Positions 1 through 10,589 of a stretch of DNA of 64,000 bases are shown here, one piece after another. Under the pieces are notes generated by a model, which was not told the DNA's origin, made no database searches, and saw only the letters and a program-made list of their open reading frames with translations. Position 1 is the first letter of the stretch. Every line of letters begins with the position of its first letter. Source of the DNA: Sorghum bicolor (Eukaryota > Streptophyta > Magnoliopsida > Poales > Poaceae); assembly GCF_000003195.3 (NCBI RefSeq), contig NC_012877.2, forward strand, positions 20,982,294 to 21,046,293. Reading direction: 5' to 3'. Position numbers and translations under genes: made by a program.

Positions 1-1229
1 TGGTAATGCTAACACACCAATGTTACTTTAGCACCCATCGGGCTTATGGCATTAACTTAGTCTTGGGATGTTGAGAGATAGAATAGCTTTGACTGGACAT
101 CTACTTTTCTCATTATTTAGCAAGTTTCATGCTAGAGGTTTCTGCTAAGTTTTTCAAAAGAAATCTTAATGTTCCTCATATGGTTTTTCTCAAGTCACTC
201 AAGTGGTGTTTAAATCCTTACCAAGGCATATGAGTAAGTTGCCTTCTCTATGTAATCCTACTATAATAAAGGCTTATGTGGAGCTCAAGGTAGGAACAAG
301 GGGATGGCGTACTTACATTGCATATGTTGTGAAGTCAAACCTTGGATCCTTGGAGGAAGAGTAGTGTCATGCTCGAGATCAAGATATATGTGTAAAGGTG
401 GTATGAGTATGATGGCTAGATGGCTCCTTTATTTGATGGTGCTCTCTCTATTTTTTTTATTGAGACAAGGCTAGCATTTTTCTCTCTTCTTCCTTTTTTT
501 CAAGGACTTGATGATGTCCTTCCTAACAAGATGATTATTTTTCTATAGCCTTTGCTTTGTGTCTCATCTAACATTTAGCTATTAGAGAGAGATTCTACAC
601 TTAGAGCATGGAGCATCCATATTTGGTGGAATGGAATGGTATGTTGCATACTCCCAGTGTAAGATCAGCAGATGTATGTGGATGGTGTGGATCTTGATCT
701 CATTGAACATGACACAACTCTAAACCAAGGGTCAACAAGAGTTGTCAACTCTCAAACACAAGCAAGCAGCCTTTGTGCTAGGTTTCTATCATGTAGAGCA
801 TATATGACTTGTGGTAGGAATTTAACACCATTGAGGAACAATTAAGTTTTTATTCATCTTTAAAAAATAAATTCTCTGGCAGTCATGCATGCTTAGAACA
901 ATAGTATAGATCTCTTATCTTAGCTATATCATGTCTCACAACAACTTAGACTTTGTTTTAGCACTTGCAACCCACTAGTGTTCAAGTTCATGATGGTTAA
1001 GAATGCTAAGTAATCCTTACTTAGAGAAATGCTAAGTTGTAAACAAGTACTAGAAAGACATTAACTAGCAATTTCATCATCATTTCCACAGGAAGGATAG
1101 CACACATGAAGCATATATATAAAGTAAATAAATATTTTTGGATTTTTATTATGCAAAAAGGAAACAAACAAAATGCAATAAAACTAGAATTAAATTAGGG
1201 AGGTTTGAGAAACTTACCTTGGATAAACT
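1..1229 (-). other. 3' non-coding region of element O
   Basis: No credible coding sequence is seen here on either strand. The stretch is AT-rich. Around 200-460 it is similar to the 3' untranslated part of element D (about 7640-7930), including the shared words 'ccttaccaaggca' and 'aaggctt'. That supports reading it as the region between the last ORF and the 3' LTR of O, which lies left of position 1. Confidence 0.6.
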
Positions 1230-2649
1230 TACCTTAGTGGGGGAGAGAATCTCCCCCAGGCTTGCCTTCTTACTCACTGGGGTGGTTGATACCCAAACCA
1301 CTGGTCCCATCGGTACTCACTGTCAGCTTGGAGGCTTTGGGCCATGTCCAAGTTCTCTTGCATGAGCTGCAAAGGTGGTCTGCTGTTTGATGTTGATATT
1401 CTCCATATCACTGATGAGTGTCTCCATTTCAGACGGTGGTTGGCGCCTCCCCATACCACGGGGGCGAGGGGTGTGCGTTGCTGAAGACGTCCTGGAGTGA
1501 TGAGGTGTTTCTGTGTGCATGGAGTTCACCTCATCCTCCTCTTGTGGTGCAGCATAAGAGGGACCAACTTACTGTTGAGCAGCACGGGATCGTGCTCTCG
1601 TCATCCTGTCCGTCCTTGCAATAGGGTTGGCTCTATTCTCTCTTCCTAACCTTAGGGTTAGTGATGAAGCATTATACAACTAGAGGTCCTCATTGGGGAG
1701 AGAGACCTCAATGGGATGGTTCCCATAAATCATTTTAAGGCCATTTTTGGGATCTCTTTTAATCAAATTATCACTCCTAAACATCTGCTCACCTAAAATA
1801 GATCTATCATCCTGGATGTACTCTACTTCATTCGTTTCAAGCAAACCCATAGATTCAGCAATTCTGGTGATAAGTGAAGTAAAGCATAGGTGCATGCTAG
1901 GTGCAATGGAGGAGATCTAGAAAGGTACTAGCCACTTGACAGGTGAAAATTTGATTTTGTTTGCCATGGCATAAAGGATATGCAATTGTTTACAGGCTAT
2001 ATCATCCATACTAGGACCAGGGAAGAGAGTGACTATGATCCAAATGTACATGAATCTGGGTCGGGTTATGGATTTGGACAGGTCTACGAACAGAGAGATT
2101 ATTGGATCAAGTAATCAACTTCTAGAATTTAGCTAAGTCAAAATTTTGCAAAGCATAATCTATGTCTAGCTCACAATCTTGATCAAAGCCTAGACATGTA
2201 CTTAGCTCACTCCAAGTTAAACTGTAGTCTTTGTTGAACATGCGAAAAGTTACTCCCGTATCGTTTGATTTTAGTGCGGCAAGAAATTCTTGAGAGAGTA
2301 CTTTTACACCAAATTCAAGAACTTGTCAAAATCCACCCCAACCAATGGCATAAAAGACAGTAGGAAAGTCGGTGCTCATACCTGATTGGTCCAAGAGTTG
2401 CTCGTCAAAGACAGCGGTGTGGTGGAAGCCGCAAGTGTGAAGGGTGTAGAGCTCCCCTAGCTCTTCATGAGTGAGCAAGAGGTTGTCGTGGGGCTCCAGT
2501 ATCCTATCAGTGGGGATAAAGGGAACAAGTGTGTGCAGTTGTTCCTCCTCCACTGTCTCATGGCTCCTACTCTCAGAGTGGTGAGAGCTCGAGGATGAGC
2601 CATCACCCTTCCTCTTTATGGTGAGCTTGGTGGAGATGAATTTCTTCAT
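1230..2649 (-). pseudogene. Extra ORF downstream of gag-pro in element O (broken)
   Basis: This is a minus-strand protein remnant starting at ATG 2649 (MKKFISTKLTIK). It begins with a basic and serine-rich head, and the first open stretch ends at 2326. The same strand then carries further protein-like text, including FNKDYSLTWSELSTCLGF, and a separate open piece at 1895-1680, then a proline/arginine-rich tail to about 1230. The FN-x2-Y-x-L-x4-L-x4-LGF pattern resembles the putative plant transposon protein domain found in extra ORFs of some Athila-like elements; this is recognition by eye. Function is unknown. Several stops and frameshifts break it. It lies where pol or an env-like ORF would normally be. 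Confidence 0.45.
1239..1257. repeat. Perfect 8-bp-stem hairpin GGGGGAGA/TCTCCCCC
   Basis: Bases 1239-1257 read GGGGGAGAGAATCTCCCCC, an 8-bp perfect inverted repeat with a 3-base loop. On the minus strand it follows AAGCCT and looks like a polypurine tract. Related motifs sit in the same relative place in element D (8967-8988) and element B (about 42331-42351). They are separate from the true polypurine tracts next to the LTRs. Confidence 0.6.
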
Positions 2650-3660
2650 GCTAGCTTCCTACTATAATACTATGCAGAAGGGAAATGTTTTTGGGTTTAT
2701 AGCTACTACTACACTAAGCTTGAGAAGGCTTGGAACACTAAAGAGAAGAGAGAAGGCTAAGTGAGCTCGAGATGATTATGCTGGTTTTGGTATGGGTTTG
2801 AGCTCACATTGGGGTGCTATTTATAGGGGTGAAATGGCATGGTGGGCCAATCGGGGTTCACCCACTTTGAAGCATGCCTTCAACTTTGGACAGGGAATCT
2901 AGCCTCGTGCTTGAAAAAGTCAACAAGTGGGACCAAAATCTTGGATGGTCGACCAAGACTTTTGTGCCCCACCACTTTAATCATGCTTGGTTGGGTTGTC
3001 TAATAAAGATGGTGGTGGTGCTGACCTAAAGTTGCTGCTGGTTGCCTCAGATTCCCATTTTTAGTGTTTGGTTAAAGATAAAAGGAGAAAGCAAAAGAAG
3101 GGACAAGCACCAAAGTGATTCCCATGGACCTGGGGACCCTTAAGCATGCATTGTTGCTCCCTATGATAGCTTTGGCTGTTGGAATGCTCCCTAAAGCAAC
3201 CTAAGCTAAAGTCATGAGCATTAGACCATCTCACCTCGAATTCTGGCTAGTGTGTGAGCATAGGATCCTTTGACATCATCATTGGAAGGTAGCTGGATGC
3301 CTGGTCGCACCAAGACCAGGTCGGTCGACTTGCCCTTAGGAGCTCCAGGGCATCCTTTGCCCCTCCTAGGATTCATACTTCTAGCTAGAGTGGAGGGAGA
3401 GGTGGTGGACCCAAAAAGTCAGGTCGGCTGAGCTAGCAACGGTGGCCCCACCAGCTCACCTTTTCTCTAATTACTCTTCTCAACAAGTTTTATTGTTTAT
3501 GTCTAAGTTATTTGGTCAAAATAAAGAAAATGCATTTTTTAAGTAAGCATGCAATTGAAAAGCAAAATTTAAATGCAAAAAATAAATATGAGATAACTAT
3601 TGACATACTTGGTCAGCGGAGGGCTCCATGTTTTAGGTCCATAGAGTAGGACCTCTCCGT
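2650..3660. other. Spacer between protease and extra ORF of element O
   Basis: No coding signal is convincing here. The sequence is internal to element O and contains GGTCGGTCGAC-type words (about 3331) that also occur in the O LTR. The reverse transcriptase, RNase H and integrase region expected in an autonomous gypsy element is absent. Confidence 0.5.
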
Positions 3661-3666
3661 CAGGTT

Positions 3667-4257
3667 TCATTTTGTGGACGCCTCAGTCGGACCTAGAGAC
3701 AGGGACCGTGCAGGCATCTCCTTCTCCCGCCATTCCTTTTTGGAATGTTCTGCTTGCTTGGTGGGTTCCTCCTTCTGTTCGGCCTTTTTGGCCGACTTGC
3801 CTTTGTTGTACCTCCGGCAGGTTTTGCTGCGAGGTTCCTCATCCGATTTCATGTCCTTCGGCTGCATGTTAGTTTTATAGCCATTGAAAGGACATTTGAT
3901 CCTCTTACCTGCGAACTGTAGATGAATCTAGCCAGACCCGACGTAGATGACGGCGTTCACCGTGTTTAGGAATGGCCGTCCTAGGACGACGGGGACGTCG
4001 ATGTTTGCCCCCATGTCGAGGATGACAAAATCGGCGCGGGCATATTCATCTTGGATTTTAACCAAGATGTCCTTAGCGACTCCCTCCGAGAACCGAATGG
4101 TTTGGTCTGCCATCTGCAATCTCATAAAGGTAGGGAGCAAAATGCACCCTAATAGATTTTCATAAATTACCTTGGACATGATGTTGACGCTTGATCCAAG
4201 GTCATAGAAGACGTTGTGGAAGAGCTGTGGTCCGATCTCGCAAGTGATGGTCGGCAT
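3667..4257 (-). pseudogene. Retropepsin-like aspartic protease and tail, element O
   Basis: This minus-strand protease processes the gag polyprotein in LTR elements. Starting from ATG 4257, it shows the active-site motif YDLGSSVNIM (D-x-G form common in plant gypsy proteases), a middle segment LQMADQTIRFSEGVAKD, and the second conserved block VVLGRPFLNT. The open frame stops at 3928. A lysine/glutamate-rich tail continues in the same sense at 3867-3667. It follows gag (4586-4260 and 14413-13406) as in other gag-pro elements. It is most like the second of the two protease domains in elements B and D; O has only one. It ends in stops and has no polymerase after it. Confidence 0.7.
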
Positions 4258-4259
4258 GC

Positions 4260-4586
4260 AGCTAATTGATGGGACAGCTGCAACTAATTGAGCTAACTAT
4301 GTTTCTAACATTTTATTAAAGCTCAATTGATTCTTAATGGTAGAACTAAAGCTGTCCATTTTCTCACTAAGGCTTTCTAGGATCTTGTCATTAGCCACAA
4401 TTCACTTATTGATACTATCATTAATTTTAGTCTGGCCTAGCACAAGATCTCTAATAGAAGGTTGGTTACCAAAGGAATTACCAGAATTATTATTGTAACC
4501 CATACATTGGCCTTGGTAGAAGGGGCATGAACTCCATTGTTGTTGTTGGGGTCGGTTCCCGTTGTTGAAGTTGTTGTTGATGTAGT
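4260..4586 (-). pseudogene. C-terminal part of gag, element O (separated by F insertion)
   Basis: The minus strand encodes an asparagine/glutamine-rich stretch (NNNFNNGNRPQQQQ) and a short helical stretch before the protease. It continues exactly from gag residues ...EVNY that end at the other side of the F insertion (13406). Joining 13406 to 4586 restores continuity of the Asn-rich linker, so the F element landed inside gag. Stops are present near 4405 and 4305. Confidence 0.7.
4582..4586. repeat. Target site duplication GTAGT, left copy (F)
   Basis: GTAGT immediately precedes TGAAAG of the F LTR and is repeated at 13401-13405 directly after CTTTCA. A perfect 5-bp duplication is expected from LTR-retrotransposon integration. 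Confidence 0.9.
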
Positions 4587-5212
4587 TGAAAGCCCTAGTT
4601 TGGTTTTGGATAATTGATGAAACCCTAATACTAACATCTATACTAAGTGTGTGTAGACTTAATGAGGTTGGTACATGCCAAGTGATGGAGCAAGTGATGA
4701 TCATGGTGATGATGGTGATGACCACAAGATGATCAAGTGCTCAACTTGGAAAAGAAGAAAGAGAAAAACAAAACCCTATGGAGACCAAGGCAAAGGTATT
4801 GCTTAGGGTTTTGGTTTTGGTGATCAAGACACCATAGAGGGTGTGATCACATTTAGGATAGATAGCCATACTATAAAGAGGGGAATTCTTTGGCTAAGCA
4901 ATTATTAAGTGCCACTAGGTGTCATTGTTCTTGTGCATGCATTTAGAACCTAGTGAGCTAACTTAACTCCTTCGATGAAAATGATTGTGAAAATGCTAAC
5001 ACACGTGCACATGTTGCTTTACACTTGTGGTGTTGGCACACTTTGAGAAGAAGGTGGAGTTTGAAGAGTAGAGAGAGGATGGGTTCCTCTCTCCCTCCCG
5101 CCGAGCTTGCGAGGCAGGATTCAGCGCTTTTGAGAAAATGAAGTGCATATTTTCTATTGCGCCGGTGGGAAAATTTAGAGAAGTCACGGGAGTGTTTCTC
5201 GCTGGCCCAAAG

Positions 5213-5585
5213 GCACCGGACGCTGTGTCTATGCGTCCCGTGTGCAGGCAGCCTAGCACAGTTAGGGTTAGGCACCGGACGTTAGGCACCAGAAGCTGGC
5301 CTATGCGTCCGATGGGGTGCGTCCGGTGTCCACGTGTTTTGCAGTGCTCCCTGGGTTTAAGTCCGGTGAGCACCGGACGGTCCGGTGCTCAGCGTCCGGT
5401 GACCCCTCGAATCTGCAGACCTCCCTGAGTTTAGGACCGGTGTGCACCGGACACGTCTGGTGGCAACTTGCTCAGCGTCCAGTGCTCTGTAGGTTACCGT
5501 TAGACTCTGACACGTGGCTGTTTCCAGAGCACCGGACGCAGGGGTTTGAGCATCCGGTGCCCCCTAAAGAGCGTCCGGTGACCCC
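5213..5585. repeat. Cluster of CACCGGAC / GTCCGGTG repeats in U3 of LTR F
   Basis: At least nine copies of the octamer CACCGGAC or its complement GTCCGGTG occur between 5213 and 5585, some back to back (GTCCGGTGAGCACCGGAC near 5361). They sit 50 to 420 bp upstream of the TATA box at 5634, the place of LTR enhancers. Each GCCGG/CCGGAC unit is rich in CpG and CHG sites. Confidence 0.7.
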
Positions 5586-5633
5586 GAGTTTAGCCTAGTG
5601 AAAGAGCCAACGGCTCTATTTGTTCGAGGGGCT

Positions 5634-5640
5634 TATAAAT
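5634..5640 (+). promoter_or_regulatory. TATA box of LTR F
   Basis: TATAAAT lies downstream of the CCGGAC cluster and upstream of the conserved GGGGCTCACTCTCTTGGCA stretch that would be near the transcript start. The same arrangement, degraded, is found at about 50910-50960. Confidence 0.6.
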
Positions 5641-6029
5641 AGTTGTTGGCCGGCTTGGGGCTCACTCTCTTGGCATTCTAGCATACTTGACATCCTTGTG
5701 AGCCTAAGCAAACACCTCCCACTCATCTTCTTCATAGATTAAACTCTTTTTGAGATAGGGAGTGATTCCAAGTGCATTTGCTTGAGTGATTGCATCTAGT
5801 GGCACTTGGGGATCGATTTGGCTGCGGTTTTCTTGTTACTCTTGGTGGTTGCCGCCACCTAGACGGCTTGGAGCAGCGGAGGAGTGTTGGCACGAGTTGG
5901 TGATTGTTCGTGGCCATCTCCCGGTGATTGTGAGGGGTTTGTGCCTACCTCGGCGGAGAGCCAAAGGCAACATTAGTGGATTGCTTGTGTCATTAAGCTA
6001 CCTCACTTGTGGGTAGGTTCTTGTGGTGT

Positions 6030-6034
6030 CCTAG
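6030..6034. repeat. Target site duplication CCTAG, left copy (D)
   Basis: CCTAG directly precedes TGTTGGG of element D and is repeated at 12921-12925 directly after GTCAACA. This proves that D inserted into the F LTR. Confidence 0.92.
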
Positions 6035-6698
6035 TGTTGGGTATTTTAAACGCAAACAGAAAAATCCGCAAGCGCACGGATACCGATGTAGCCTTCACCC
6101 GGGAGTATTCCAGAGTATCGATTTTCCACAAGGAACGTGAGTGTACTAATTAAGATCCAAGATCGCCCAAGGATAACTATATGAATATTTTTGGTGGGAA
6201 GAGAGGAAGTTTCCTGAGAGTTCTCTAGTTGATCTAAGAATCAAGAATTACTTCAAGATTATCTATTTTGGGACATCAAAACACTAACCACAGAAAGAGA
6301 TGAGAAGGGGGCTGGGAAGCTCCGACTACAGTCCTACAAACACCGATCCAAACGAGGTGGAATACGTCGACCGTTAGGGCTGTCACTACCCTAGGGCTAC
6401 CACAACAATCCGCAGGATTGGGTGCAATTCCAGGTAATTGCAAGACTAAACACCACGTCTAATCTATTAATTACTACTCTAATGTTTCAAAGATTAGAGC
6501 ACTTGATGCAAGCGGGAATCCAATAAATAACTTGAATGTAAATAAAAGTAATTAGAGAACTCAGGAATTATGAATTGAAGAACCTGGAGAACGATGAAGA
6601 ACGAACCAGTTGCTACAAAAGTACAATGTTGAGGAAGATCCGACAGATCCGGCTCCTCCTCCACTCTCCTCTTCTCTCTCCCTATTTTCTAAATTACA

Positions 6699-6800
6699 AC
6701 TAGAACTAACTAGAACTAGAACTAGAGGAACTAGAACTAGAACTAGGGGAACTAGAACTAGATCTAGATGAACTAGAGGTAGAACTAGAAGAACTAGAGG
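6699..6800. repeat. AACTAGAACTAGAGG minisatellite in D LTR
   Basis: A degenerate tandem array of AACTAG and AACTAGAGG units follows the promoter on the transcribed side (in the minus-strand sense). The second LTR has the same array at about 12299-12410 with small length differences, showing that the array predates or was copied at insertion and then slipped. Confidence 0.8.
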
Positions 6801-6884
6801 GATCCTCTCTACTTGGATGAAGAATTGAAACCCTAGCTTTGATTCTGTAGAAGAGGTATGATCTCCAGGGGCCAGGGGGTCTGG

Positions 6885-6891
6885 TTTTATA
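6885..6891 (-). promoter_or_regulatory. TATA box of D LTR
   Basis: The complement reads TATAAAA in the context GACTATAAAACCAGACCCCC. The same context appears at 12494-12500, 33238-33244, 44408-44414 and 63619-63625, so this promoter is shared by D, B and the element at the right edge. Confidence 0.7.
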
Positions 6892-7010
6892 GTCTCTTCA
6901 AGTGAATCTGGGCTGTCGGATCAAACCGACATTGATCGCACGGTTTTCCATGATCCTTTAGGTCGGTGGAGCATAATCCGCGAAACGTGTCCTGATTGGG
7001 CACTGTAGCT

Positions 7011-7043
7011 GGGCGGGCGCCCAGGAGAGTTGGGCGGGCGCCC
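7011..7043 (-). promoter_or_regulatory. Paired GGGCGGGCGCCC boxes upstream of LTR TATA
   Basis: GGGCGGGCGCCC occurs at 7011-7022 and 7032-7043, 21 bp apart, about 120 to 155 bp upstream of the TATA box. The other LTRs of this group have the same pair: 33086-33097 and 33107-33118 in B, and a variant near 63742-63780. Conservation across relatives suggests an enhancer or transcription-factor site; the factor is unknown. Confidence 0.5.
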
Positions 7044-7312
7044 TGCCTCCAAGCCCGATTTCCTTCCCGTTCGTTCCCGTGGCTTCTGGAGTCTTCTAGA
7101 TGATAGAAAATTGTGCGACACGTTAATATCTCTATGTAAACCCGACGTGTGGGCCTTTCTTTCATATTTCCTGATAACCCCCTGCAGAAATAGACAAACA
7201 CTAAACTCATGGAATTCTGTCAGATAAAACCCTAAGTCTAGGTGTTGGTTCCATTTAGATCTTTTTCCATGATTAGTTGACGGTTAAATGTGAGCATTAA
7301 GGACCGTCAACA

Positions 7313-7327
7313 AGCTCCCCCAAGCTT
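7313..7327 (-). other. Polypurine tract of element D
   Basis: The complement reads AAGCTTGGGGGAGCT immediately next to the 3' LTR, the position of the plus-strand primer for reverse transcription. Element B has AAGCTTGGGGGAGTT at 43973-43987. Confidence 0.85.
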
Positions 7328-9690
7328 AACCTTTGCTCGTCCCTCAGCAAAGATGGACTCAAGAGTTTCTGCAGTGGTTTCATGCCTTAAAGATACACAT
7401 GCGTTCAAACAATATCTCATCTCTGGGTTAGGGTAAACTTTTAAGATTTAAAACTTACTCATTTTACCTTTCACCATGGGGCTTGCAACCGTCACCTGTG
7501 TCTTGAGCAGTTAAAAGATAGAACGGTCTAGTCAAGCGCCATGTCTCTTATTCTTCGATTAACTATAGCTCTGGAGTTTTTGCAAATTTTCAAATAAAAC
7601 TCAGAGATTCCTTGTATGACTCTCTAGTCTCTCTTTTGTGGTATTTCTGGATCCTTACCAAGGCAGTAATGGTATCTGCCTTCTCTCAAAGTATGTGGTA
7701 TTTGTGGTATAAGGCATAGTGGCATTGCCTTCTCTCTCACCCTACTCTAATAAGGCTTTTGATATCTGGAGCTCATAGGTGGGAGACAGCTAATACATAC
7801 TTACAAGACATTTATTGCATAGTCAGACCATGGATCCAGAAGAACAAGTCAATAAGTCAAATCAAGATGTGCATGTGTGGCGAATGAATGGTGTATGATG
7901 GTGATAACAATGGTGAAAGTCTAATTCTACTTGTGCTCTTTTGAGGGGATACATACCTTTCTTGCTCTTTTGAAACTTTTTGAGGAGAATGAGATGCGCT
8001 ATATTTTCTTCTTTTTTTTCTTTTCTCTTAGGTGGGTATCTTGTACCCCTAATTCTACTATTGGACACTTGTCCATTTTTACCTCTCGTCTCACTTTTTA
8101 TTTTCTTCGAGGTTCCGGGCACTTGCCCCTTTTTATTTCCTCGTATTCTTTCTTTTTTTTCTCTTTTTTTAGAGCACACATCTCTTGAAATAATGTAGCA
8201 AGTGGTAGTAACCAAGATAACTTGAGCATTTATTTCACGGGAAATAACAGGGATAGGATAATGTTTTTGGCTATTCTCTCCTAGATAGGAGTAGAATAAT
8301 TTTGAATGAATCTGGAGATGAAAATGGGTGGATATATGTGGATGTGTACTTCCGGAGTAGAAGCAGCATGTATGAGTGAACGTGCAAGTGAATCTTAATT
8401 TAACCACATGACACTCCTAAGGGTCTACACAGCTTGACTACACTCAATGCTCATAAGCAGTAAAAAGTAAATGAATGGTTCATAGTCCAATAAGCATGTG
8501 TATATGGCTGTGGTATGAATTTAAACTCTCATCATATAGGAACTCATCATGCAACATTTTAAAGATTTTCAAAGATAAAATTCTCCAGAATTCTAGCATC
8601 TCTAGGAACAGATAAACAGCAGCTCAACCTTCCCATATCATATCCGTTAACGACTTAGACTTTAGATCAAGTACTCTTCCCACAAGTTCAGGTTTAGAGC
8701 AAATCTTAATTAATAATAGTCATGCCTAAACTTAAGGTTGATTTCAATTTTTAGAACTAATCATGGCAGAGCAACTATTCATCATTTCCATGTGAGAGCT
8801 TATCATGAGGGTTCATAGCAAACTTTATTTATTTATTTATTTAGCAAGCTAAGCAAAGATATATATATATATAAGCACAAAATCTTTATTTGGGTTTTTA
8901 TGATCATGCATCTTTTTATTATTTGAGTAAAGTATAAACGTGAGTAAAATACTTAGCTGGATAAATGGGGGTGCTCTCCCCCAAGCTAGATTTTGACGTA
9001 ATTTCTTCTGATGTAGCTAGCAGGTGGCGGAGGTGTATTTGAATGTCGGCAGCACCCTGGCAGCGATTAGGATGTTCTCCGTCTGCTAGTCTTCTTTGAT
9101 CCTTGAATTCTGTGGAGCTTAAATAGACAACAAAGCTTTGTGGAACTAGTTAAGTGTTAGCATAAATATCTAGCCTTTATCATGTTGAGCTTCCTCAATA
9201 AATGTTACACTCTTTAGTAGGATCATAAATTTATTTTTATATTTTAATTTTTATAGGACAGGAATATGTTTATTTTATTTTCATGCCACCACAGTGAATG
9301 TACTTATGGGTTTTATGCCATGAGCATACTCACATGGGGCTTACTATTTTTAACATTTTTTTCTTTTTAAGATGATATGAACCTGATTAACTAAGCAAAC
9401 TATTAAATAATTGAAAGAAAAAGGATAACTACCAAGTTTACCTCTTGGCAAGGCGTTTGGTGTTTTTAAGTCCTCTGAACGGGACTCTCTGTTTTCTCAA
9501 TCGTCCTGGGATTCGCTGGATGGCGTAGTCGGTGGTTCCAGCGGCGCCTGCTCTTCATGTATAACTATCTTCTCTCTCCACACCTGACTCGGTACTACGG
9601 TCTCCTCAGGACAGTTCTATTCAAGCCGTATGTCTTCAGATCTTACTACTTCTCCTTCGTAGTCTGCCCATCCGTCCTTGATGATTTGCC
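7328..9690 (-). other. 3' non-coding region of element D
   Basis: A long region between the protease ORF and the polypurine tract. Open frames here (for example 7862-8407) are in low-complexity CT-rich sequence and are not conserved as protein. The stretch is homologous in the opposite orientation to 41900-43970 in element B, including the GGGGGTGCTCTCCCCC motif at 8967-8982. No gene is seen. Confidence 0.65.
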
Positions 9691-9694
9691 TCCT

Positions 9695-10580
9695 CTAGTT
9701 ACGGTTGCGTCGTCTTCTTCTTGTCCTGACCTGCTTAGAGTCTTCAACTATATAATTAAGGTCAGTAAAATAGCGGCGTACCTTGTTAGAGGGGAAGTGC
9801 AAGTGGACTTCTCTAGTTCCAATGTATATGATTGCTTTAATGGTGCTAAAGAACGGTCTTCCAAGGATGATGGGTGGATCGTACTCGTCTTCTCCCATGT
9901 CAATAACCTTCAATCTTTCATAATGTCTGATCTGCCATCTGGAGCTGAATGTATGTTTGTTGTAGGGACATGGTTCCATGCAAGAGCTGATAAGTGACTG
10001 CGGCCATTATGTTGACGTTAGATCTGGTGTCGTAGAGTGTCTTCTGAAAAGAATATCCATTGATTGTGCACTCGATGCTTGGGACACCAGGGTCGTCCTT
10101 CTTGATCAAAAAAGGTGACTTGAGTTGACGATCTTGACCTCCTTGAGCTACAGTGACCATCTTAGCTAACTCAGTACACATTTGCTTGTTCTTGTTCCTC
10201 CTGTTGGTCCTCTTCCTTGGTTCATGTCGGGATTGCTCTGGGATTTGTGTAGTCTTGTTTCTTGAAGGAAAACGTCTCCTTCTTGCCCTTGATGTAGAAA
10301 CTGATCTTGGCAGCACTAGCGTAGATGACAGCTCCCGAGGTGTTCAGGAATGGCTTCCCCTAGGTATAATATTGACGCTGGAGCCAAAGTCGTAGAGTGC
10401 TTCTAGGAAGTCCACCATGCCGATGGAGATCGGGATGACGGTGCGTCCTGGATCGCCTCTCTTGACCAGCAGAAGGTCAGTAATTACTTCCACGGGTTAC
10501 TCCAGTAGTTATGTCCTCAAGCATCTCAGGGCAGTGATTGCCTGAGTGTCCAGTCTCTCCAGTGTGTTTGTGCTCGTAGA
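9695..10580 (-). pseudogene. Gag C-terminus and tandem aspartic proteases of element D (broken)
   Basis: Read on the minus strand, 10580-10500 keeps a gag zinc-knuckle end (GHSGNHCPEMLED). A deletion then joins it to a first protease motif (TACGACTTTGGCTCC, near 10405-10375: YDFGS). Next come a basic linker (RKRTNRRNKNKQ) and a second protease active site that has decayed to YDTRSNVNIM (10035). The second protease ends with IILGRPFFST in the overlapping frame 9979-9695. Order and spacing match element B at 40690-41600. A frameshift lies between 9979 and 9918. The Gly of the second D-T-G is changed to Arg, so this copy should be inactive. Confidence 0.75.
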
Positions 10581-10589
10581 TCTCGGTTC

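Larger units (their letters stand above)
6035..7312 (-). repeat. 3' LTR of element D (complete)
   Basis: A 1278-bp LTR from TGTTGGGTAT to ACCGTCAACA. On the minus strand it starts TGTTGACGGTCC, like the B LTR start TGTTGATGGTCC. It holds a TATA box (TATAAAA, complement at 6885-6891), paired GC-rich boxes at 7011-7022 and 7032-7043, and an AACTAG minisatellite at about 6699-6800. It matches 12031-12920 closely. Confidence 0.9.

Noticed and set aside
7862..8407. 181-codon minus-strand open frame
   Set aside because: Lies in the 3' non-coding region of element D, is low in complexity (Lys/Arg-rich from AG-rich DNA), and the B counterpart has a different, shorter reading.
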